DNA of 64,000 nt from Typha latifolia (lineage: Eukaryota; Streptophyta; Magnoliopsida; Poales; Typhaceae), in contig CM034099.1 in assembly GCA_019914945.1 (NCBI GenBank), positions 16,270,704 to 16,334,703 on the forward strand, written 5' to 3'. The position numbers and the translations under genes were made by a program. A model generated the notes under the pieces. It was not told the origin of the DNA. It did no database searches and was given only the letters and a program-made list of their open reading frames with translations. Positions 37,131 to 64,000 of the stretch are shown piece after piece (the stretch's first letter is position 1; each line of letters begins with the position of its first letter).

Positions 37131-40100
37131 TAGAGCAACGGCCTGTTTTCAACAGCTTGCTGTTCTTTGCGTTTACTATACCATTTATTTTTCCTCAGTA
37201 AGGATGTTCTTTTGAGAATAAAGATTTGAGAGAAGAGTTATAGTAAACATCTTTCCCAAAATAAATCCCTCCTTAGTGGAGAAGAATTTTATTTTGTCAG
37301 TGAATTTTGTTTGAGAATAAATTGATTATTTTTGTGTCTCTCACTTCTAGTTATTCTCTCTTTGTACAAATTTGGCTTGATATGAGAAGAAATTACATAT
37401 TAATGAACAATCTTCTTTCTTATAGACCTTCGCATATTGTTCCTGAAGATCCTTTTAGGACCTTGTTGATGACTTGCAATGACAAATTTGATGAGCATTC
37501 CTATATAGACATGCGCATACCTAGCTAGATTCTATTACCTGTAGTTCAACTGTCATTCTATGTTCCATAGGCTATTTCATATATTCATTTAGATAGTGAT
37601 TGATGCTCTTAGCTGCGTGAAGCAAAAGTAGTGTGATGCACTAGAGAATTCCATTGTGGGCAAAAGAAGCTGCTAGGGAAATTTGAGAGAGATGTTCCCT
37701 ATATCTCTTCTTATTTTTTAGGATGCTGTTAATATGATGAGATGATGAGATTCTAGCTGAAACTACCGGTTTGTGTACATTGGCATAACATGTGACAATC
37801 AAGGGCAAATATTACCTTTTTAACTCAGTACCCTAACAAGCTAAATGGTAACATCTATTACTCTGATCATATTTGTTGTAATGCTGACCATGTTCTTAGT
37901 CAGTCCTACAAACTTAAAGCATACATATATAAACATATTTGAAGTTTCTTAATAAGATCAGGGTGAAATCTGCTTGCCTGTTTGATGAGAATTAAAATCA
38001 ATTTCAGAATCTAGACAACAGATTGATGACACTAGAAGACATTACAGTTTTATTTTGCATCACGAGCAATAAAATAAGAATCAGCTTGATTCTGTAATAC
38101 AAGAACGTACAAGGGCGGGCACTACCAAAAATTGGCTGGGAAAGTATTTAGAATGAAATGAACATTGAGAGCTCCACTTTCACCAAGAGAGGACTGAATG
38201 GGAAATTGATTAGTTACAATAGGAGTCAGTTGAACCTCTTTGCTTCGATTATGGTGCTTGATGCATAAAATGGGCAACTCGTAACCTGGCTTCTAGCCTT
38301 CTGATCTGCTACATTATTATTTCGATAACTTGTAGATAAAATGCATTCTTCTAGAGATGCAATTTTAATCCTATAAAATGCTAGGCTATACCACTACCCA
38401 TCCACAACAGTTTCACTCTGCAACACTGATTCTTGAGGCATAAATTGGAGAATCTGTGACCTAGCTTGTAGCCTTCAAATCTGCTACATGATTCTTCAGA
38501 TGACTCGTACTCAGAATGATGATAAACTGGTACGAGTGGAACATAAAGTTCCTTCACAGGTAAACTGTTTTTATTTCAACAGATCAATATTTTCATCCTA
38601 TAAAATGATAGCCTAACCATCAACCATCCACAAAAGTTTCTCTGCAACTGCAAGGATGGATCATGAACTTTGCGAATCTTTTGCAAGAGAGATTTCCATC
38701 ACCTTCCATTCCATTTCCACATGATCATTGTTTTCCTTTTATGGTGCGTGCTCTTTCATCCAGCATTACCATCAGACAAGCATAACGCTGCATGTAATAG
38801 TCCACAATCTGAGCATCCTAATATTCTGTGCTGTCTGTGCTGTCAAATGGATGATAGATATAAAAGAAGAACGTTTTTCATGCGTATGTCATATGATTGA
38901 CTCAACTACTGGAGTTTGAAAGTCAAACTACAAAGAACAAATTTGTGAATGAGGATTCTAATTTCCTTGTAGCATTCCCATCACAAGTATATGATACATT
39001 GCTTCATGCTTGCCTACAAGGTCCAAGATCTTTGATGTGGCTAGTCAAAACCTATCCTTTTGAATTCAATGCTTTCTGATGTCAAACTCAAAGAAAATTT
39101 GAAACAAAACACGTGATGGAAGCACATCTTGCATCTGAGATAATCCATGAGCAGCATAGAGCCTGTCGTTTCTTTTGCTTTTTTACTTCTTTTAATTCAC
39201 ATCTATAGCTCAAAGCCATCTCCACAATGTACTCACCACCTGTTCATATGAAGTAACCTGTATTTCCAACAAGGATTTACTGAATTCCCAGTAGAAATAC
39301 CCACAATCATGTTATTTAAATATTACCTTACAACTGTTTCTAGCAGGCAAACAATTCACTGAAGCCTTCTTGTATCTCCTTGTGGAAAGCATTAGATTAA
39401 GTATCAGCTTTAGCTCATTGGCTCATGATATCTATAATTAAAATTGCTGCAGATCAGACCAATGAATCATGCTTATATTTCTTCTGCCAAGTCTAAATTT
39501 GGAGGGTCGCTTTATGATTGCATGGGCTTCATTTATGGCAAAAATGATTGATCATCTTACAATCCAACTTTTCACTAGGTTTAACAACAGATTCCCGCTG
39601 TACCTCCTTGGTCATGAATTGGGAACTCATTGCCACTTCTGAACTTACGAATTGACCTGCCCTTTAGAGATAATGATGTCTCCATCCAAGTTTAAAAGCA
39701 ACCACATTCACCTATTAATATTATAAATGACAATTACCAAAAAATCAAAGTGGGAAGAAACATTTAATAACAATTAACTATGAAGAACGCATATAAATGT
39801 TTCAGAAATATATACATAAGAGCATCAAAAAAAATTTAAAATTAAAAATAAGGGGAAGTTTCTGAAGGTTTAATGACCAAGATATACCTGAAAGTAATGA
39901 CCATATGCAAAATCCTTCCATTTGTTGCAAGTTGGAACCCCACTTGACAACCTATGAGTTCTTGAGTAAAAGATAGTTGGACACCTTATGGCTCTGACAA
40001 CAAAAGAAAAATAAATAAGGCGAAGTGAAGTATCACATTGATTGTGAAAGTTTATTCTTAACAACTGGAAGCCAGAGATACCTCATTGATGCTTGATGTC

Positions 40101-40147
40101 TCATAGTATGAAAAGCCGATGAACCTTCCCATCCAGAGACCAATGTA
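37131..40147. other. Convergent spacer between KPHMT and POLQ
   Basis: About 3 kb with no supported exon. The left end holds the KPHMT 3' untranslated region (AATAAA at 37217). The middle contains a diverged tandem duplication at 38259-38651. The right end is the POLQ 3' flank. Short open frames at 38670-39080 have no similarity and conflicting strands. Confidence 0.55.
38259..38651. repeat. Diverged two-copy tandem duplication
   Basis: Copy 1 (38259-38430) and copy 2 (38432-38651) share blocks such as GAGGCATAAA/GATGCATAAA, CTAGCCTTC/GTAGCCTTC, ATCTGCTACAT, ATCCTATAAAATG and CATCCACAA in the same order. Copy 2 has an extra segment of about 50 bp. It is clearly older than the intron duplications elsewhere in the window. 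Confidence 0.7.
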
Positions 40148-60478
<20,331 letters not shown>

Positions 60479-60961
60479 TGGAAGACGAGGAGGCAAATAG
60501 GGCGAAGAATTTGGGCTCGTTTGAATGGGGAAATAAAGGAAATTAAAGCGCCAATTGCTACACAGTACGGAGTATAGCGATATGGAGCCTCTCAAACTTA
60601 CTGAAGAGATTTACTTAACTTTAGACACGTCAGATATAATAGTTTAAAATTCTTCAGTATTTTATATAAAAAGATAAAATATAATTTGATTTGTACCAAT
60701 CTTATCCAAATCTAAAAAAATTAATATTATCTTTATATATATATATTGCTAATAAGCCATGTAAAAATTAGTTGATAAATATTCATATATCACAGTAAAA
60801 AAAGAAAATGTGGGGGTGTTTTCATAAATTTCCCAATACTATAACGGAAATACATTTACAATCCGATCCGTTATCATCTCTATCCGTTTGTGCGACTGAC
60901 AGGAAAACCGGGAAGGGGAGGAAAGCGAGTCCGAAAAGAAGAGGAAGGTGGAGTCATCACG
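60479..60961. promoter_or_regulatory. Divergent POLQ/APX6 promoter region
   Basis: Only 483 bp separate the two start codons on opposite strands. The middle (about 60600-60800) is very AT-rich with a TA run at 60737-60748. The flanks are more GC-rich and presumably hold the leaders. An E2F-like site lies on the POLQ side. Shared control is possible but unproven. Confidence 0.6.
60548..60555 (-). promoter_or_regulatory. E2F-like site upstream of POLQ
   Basis: On the minus strand this reads ATTGGCGC, which fits the plant E2F consensus WTTSSCSS. It sits 70 bp upstream of the POLQ ATG. A replication-linked repair polymerase is a plausible E2F target. Eight-base matches occur by chance, so confidence is limited. 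Confidence 0.4.
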
Positions 60962-63900
60962 ATGCTCCAGTTAAGTTGCATTCCATCACCATCATCGAGC
61001 TTCTTCTCCCTGGCTCTCAGTAGGAGGAGAGCAGCAACCAGAGGAAGAGAGAACTCTTTCGCCTATCCCGTTCCTTGCCAATGCCTGCGGCAGCCCGATG
61101 CCGACGATAGAGAAACCACGAAGCAATCGAATATATGTAAGCCACTCTTTTTCTGTCCTTGTAGGTGTTATCTTTTCTTTGGCTCGAATCACAACCCAAT
61201 TTTAAGTATCTATAATTGGAAGATTGCATGAATTTATAGACCGAAGACAAATTAGCAGTCAAAAGATTGGATTGGTAGATCTTTTACTGAGATTATCAAG
61301 ATTTGTGTGAATACGATACCTCCTTGTGAATCAAAAAGCATCAGCTAATTCATATCTGAGCTTGTGATAGTTCATGTTTAGGTTCTCAAGCTACTGCGTT
61401 TTTTAAAATTGATTTTTTTTTTTTGAAAAAAAAATTTCCGTAGACTTTTCAATGCACACTTGGAATTACATTCAAATCTGGCAGTGGATTAGTCTACATA
61501 ATTTATTTCGAAAGGCTAGACTGGCTAGGTTGTGAGGTGCGAAAATTGTTTAGTCTGCTCATGAAGGAAACATTGATATTGGGATATAAGTTCATCTACC
61601 TAATACTATCAACAAACTAGCGAGGATATGGACCAGTCAACCATGTCATTCAGCTCGTTTACTTCTTTTACTACTATTGTGAGCAAGTCACTGAAGAGTC
61701 ATGCATTCTGGGAGTTGCATCTGGAGGAGAGGTCTTGCAGGCCAGCCAAGATTGCCTTTTCTTCACAAATTTGAGCTTTTTGAAAGATGGTTATCACAAC
61801 AAATATTGGCCAGCCTCTTATGCTTCTAAATACAGAGCTTTTTCATTCTCAAGAATTTGTCTAGATTGGTAACAGTGTTTGCCTGATGTCTGACCACAGG
61901 TAGTGACATATCTTCCCACTTTTATGGAAGGAGAAGGCTTGCATCTATAGCAGCACTTTCTCTTTTGGTTCCCCAGCTTCACACAGCACAAGCGTAATTT
62001 CCTGTTTGCTTCTTCTTTTCAGTTTCTTAGCCTTGCATTTGCTTTCCTCATACTTCTGTTTATACTCCTATTTGTTTCCTCTGCAGGCAGTATCTTTTGT
62101 AAGTGGTAGTACATTAAATCGTTATTGTCATGCATTTGATGTATCTCAGGAAAATACAACAAAAACAAACTATATCGTCGTCACTGCACAAACTTATGAA
62201 TACTTTCTCTTTAATCTCTTAACTCCAACAAGCTTAGTTGTATTTATAGAGGCTTCTTTAGTGGATTGACATATATGGAGAAAATGAATCCATCGTGCTG
62301 TATACTTATTCAGTTGGACAAACATTACATTTTAATCCTCATAAATATTACTTTCTTGGAGTTCCCTAGCTTCTGATTAACATAATGGCAACCTTAAATT
62401 TAGTAATTTATTAGATGATAATCTGGTTAGTAGTATGATTGATCTGATTTATGGCAGTTGAAACAACATCAGAGTTCTCCTGAAAGGACTTGAGAAACTA
62501 ATTACAAGGTAAGATTTATAGGATCAGAAGGCTAAGGAACATAAAGCTGATCGATGAAAAAATTTGGATTATTTTTTATGGTTACAGCAGAAATTCCAAG
62601 GAGCATTGTATCCCATGCGCATCGTAACTCATAAATGGAAGCTAGATTAATTTCAAAATGATCCCAGCTGGTAATGAAAGTCAATAGCCTTAAATTCAGT
62701 TTGAGGGTGAAAGTGAATCTTCAGTTACATCCTGCTTCTTTTCCCATTGTATCAAGATCCTTATCCATCTGATCAACAGACAGAAGAAGCTGGGTTGAGG
62801 GGGCATTGTATCCTGTTACAAGTCCTAGTCATATGACAAGTTCTTTTAAATTTAATAGTTTCAACATTATCATGAGCAATGATGAAAGGTAGTAGTTAGT
62901 AGGGAAGAAGCTTAAGTGAAATCCTCCTTATTTTAACATTTTATCATGCATGCTCCTTATCATCTTATTAAAAGTATTAGAGACACCCAAAAGTGGACAC
63001 CTTAAGAGTTAAATCCTTGTCCCTTTATCATTATCCCATATTAAGTAAAATAGACCAAAGAGGAAGTCCTCACCTATCTAATACTTTTTCAGCCTCGCCT
63101 GCAGTTGTGATGGATGTAAGTTTGGCATGTATCCAGGTTTTTAGTCTTTGAGACAGACATCTTCAAATGCCTTGTGATGTCCTTCAGCCATCTGATGACT
63201 CTAGCACTGACAACTGAGTCCATAAATACTGCCAAGCATGGAAGATAGACAAAATGGTTCCCATGCAAAAAGGGAAAAAGGAAAGCTTATGCAAAGTTGA
63301 ATAGATCCTTGTTGAAGATAAGCTCATCCTAATTTTGTCCCAAAGTTGACTTATCCAAACAATACATACTTGAACAACTAGTTTTGCTACTCCACAGAAC
63401 ATACTCTCGCTGAGCTAGACAGCACTTCTGAACAAGCTTGTTCTACCCTAAGTACTTTCGGGTAAATCGTATCAAAGTGTTAATTACTCAAGTATGATAG
63501 GTATAATTCATTCCTGACTGGAACCAACAGGAATCTAAACTTATAACAAAGCTTTCTATGGAAATGCTTGTGATTTCGCCATTACATTGATTTAGAAACA
63601 CTAAAATTAAAATATGATTGAGTATAGGTTGATCAAAACATTAGAGTTGATTTAGAAGTATCTATGCCATGACAATACTTTGTCGAAAAGACATATGTAG
63701 AGATTATGACAGATTGAAAGATGTATGATTTGACCTTGGTGTCTGCCTCTTTACTGAGCCTTCTTTCTTTTAAAACATGAACTGATGGAAATAATCTTCT
63801 AAAATTCTTGCTTAGAAAGTTGCTGTGTCTATATGGCTCCAAAAGCATCTAGAATTTTGAAATGTTTTCCCTTCTTTTAAGATCTATTATTGTTAATTTG

Positions 63901-64000
63901 TAGGGATACATCATATGAAGAATCAGTTATTCGAAATGGTGTAAAGAATGTCATATCCAAGGCCAAGGCTGCTGGCATACTTCGTTTGGCTTTCCATGAC
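60962..64000 (+). CDS. APX6: APX6-type ascorbate peroxidase, 5' part (3 exons, 122 residues visible), continues past the window
   Basis: Class I haem peroxidase of the plant APX6 type. Visible exons: 60962-61136, 61900-61993 and 63904 to the window edge, joined in phases 1 and 2. Residues 1-58 are Ser/Arg-rich and look like a plastid transit peptide. Exon 2 adds GRRRLASIAALSLLVPQ... ending AQA at residue 90, which looks like a thylakoid-transfer (twin-Arg) or second targeting signal with an AXA-type cleavage site. Exon 3 begins the mature domain (DTSYEESVIRNGVKNVISKA) and reaches ILRLAFHD, which carries the distal-pocket Arg117 and His121. The window ends on the codon after that His. The haem-binding proximal His and the rest are outside. 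The start is the first in-frame ATG. Divergent from POLQ. Telling APX6 from other class I members rests on the KAAGILRLAFHD block. Confidence 0.85.
61994..63903 (+). other. APX6: APX6 intron 2 (1.9 kb)
   Basis: AT-rich. The splice phases of exons 2 and 3 complete an Ala codon directly (GC|G), so no extra exon is needed. The open frame at 62006-62269 is therefore treated as intronic. No repeat with ends was seen. Confidence 0.7.

Noticed and set aside
62096..62107. Possible 12-nt micro-exon (GCAGTATCTTTT) in APX6 intron 2
   Set aside because: Exon 2 joins exon 3 in correct phase without it, and adding 12 nt brings in residues with no family support.

Overview
The window is nuclear DNA of a flowering plant: AT-rich, with spliced genes whose proteins are plant family members, long introns, and retrotransposon, hAT-like and SINE-like insertions. 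GC-rich first exons beside AT-rich downstream exons (clearest in the ketopantoate hydroxymethyltransferase gene) and an Au-SINE-like fragment lean towards a monocot, possibly a non-grass one. That placement is inference. I rebuilt the exons by hand from splice sites, reading phase and family similarity. Six genes close into complete reading frames and a seventh runs off the right edge.

Layout, left to right. RABG3/Rab7 GTPase (minus, 1300-3832, 207 aa). PER1/PGAP3-like GPI-anchor remodelling protein (minus, 6153-10894, 340 aa, 3.1 kb first intron). A repeat block at 12210-17726 that resolves into two solo LTRs of one family, one inserted in opposite orientation inside the other, both still flanked by 5-bp target duplications. 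PP1/TOPP phosphatase catalytic subunit (plus, 18633-23541, 321 aa). Proline-iminopeptidase-like alpha/beta hydrolase (minus, 24572-34456, 507 aa, 10 exons). Ketopantoate hydroxymethyltransferase of vitamin B5 synthesis (plus, 35329-37130, 345 aa). DNA polymerase theta/TEBICHI (minus, 40148-60478, 25 exons, 2137 aa). The 5' three exons of an APX6-type ascorbate peroxidase (plus, from 60962).

The genes do not form a pathway; this is ordinary gene-rich plant chromatin. Two gene pairs are divergent and may share promoters: hydrolase/KPHMT (872 bp between start codons) and POLQ/APX6 (483 bp, with an E2F-like site near POLQ). Two pairs are convergent: PP1/hydrolase and KPHMT/POLQ. I found no CRISPR array, rRNA gene, convincing tRNA gene or unknown multi-gene system. 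The most interesting non-genic features are the nested solo LTRs with a hairpin cluster, an hAT-like element and an Au-SINE-like fragment in POLQ introns, a run of two-copy tandem duplications (about 125-220 bp) in introns and spacers, and a G-quadruplex-capable leader directly before the PP1 start codon.
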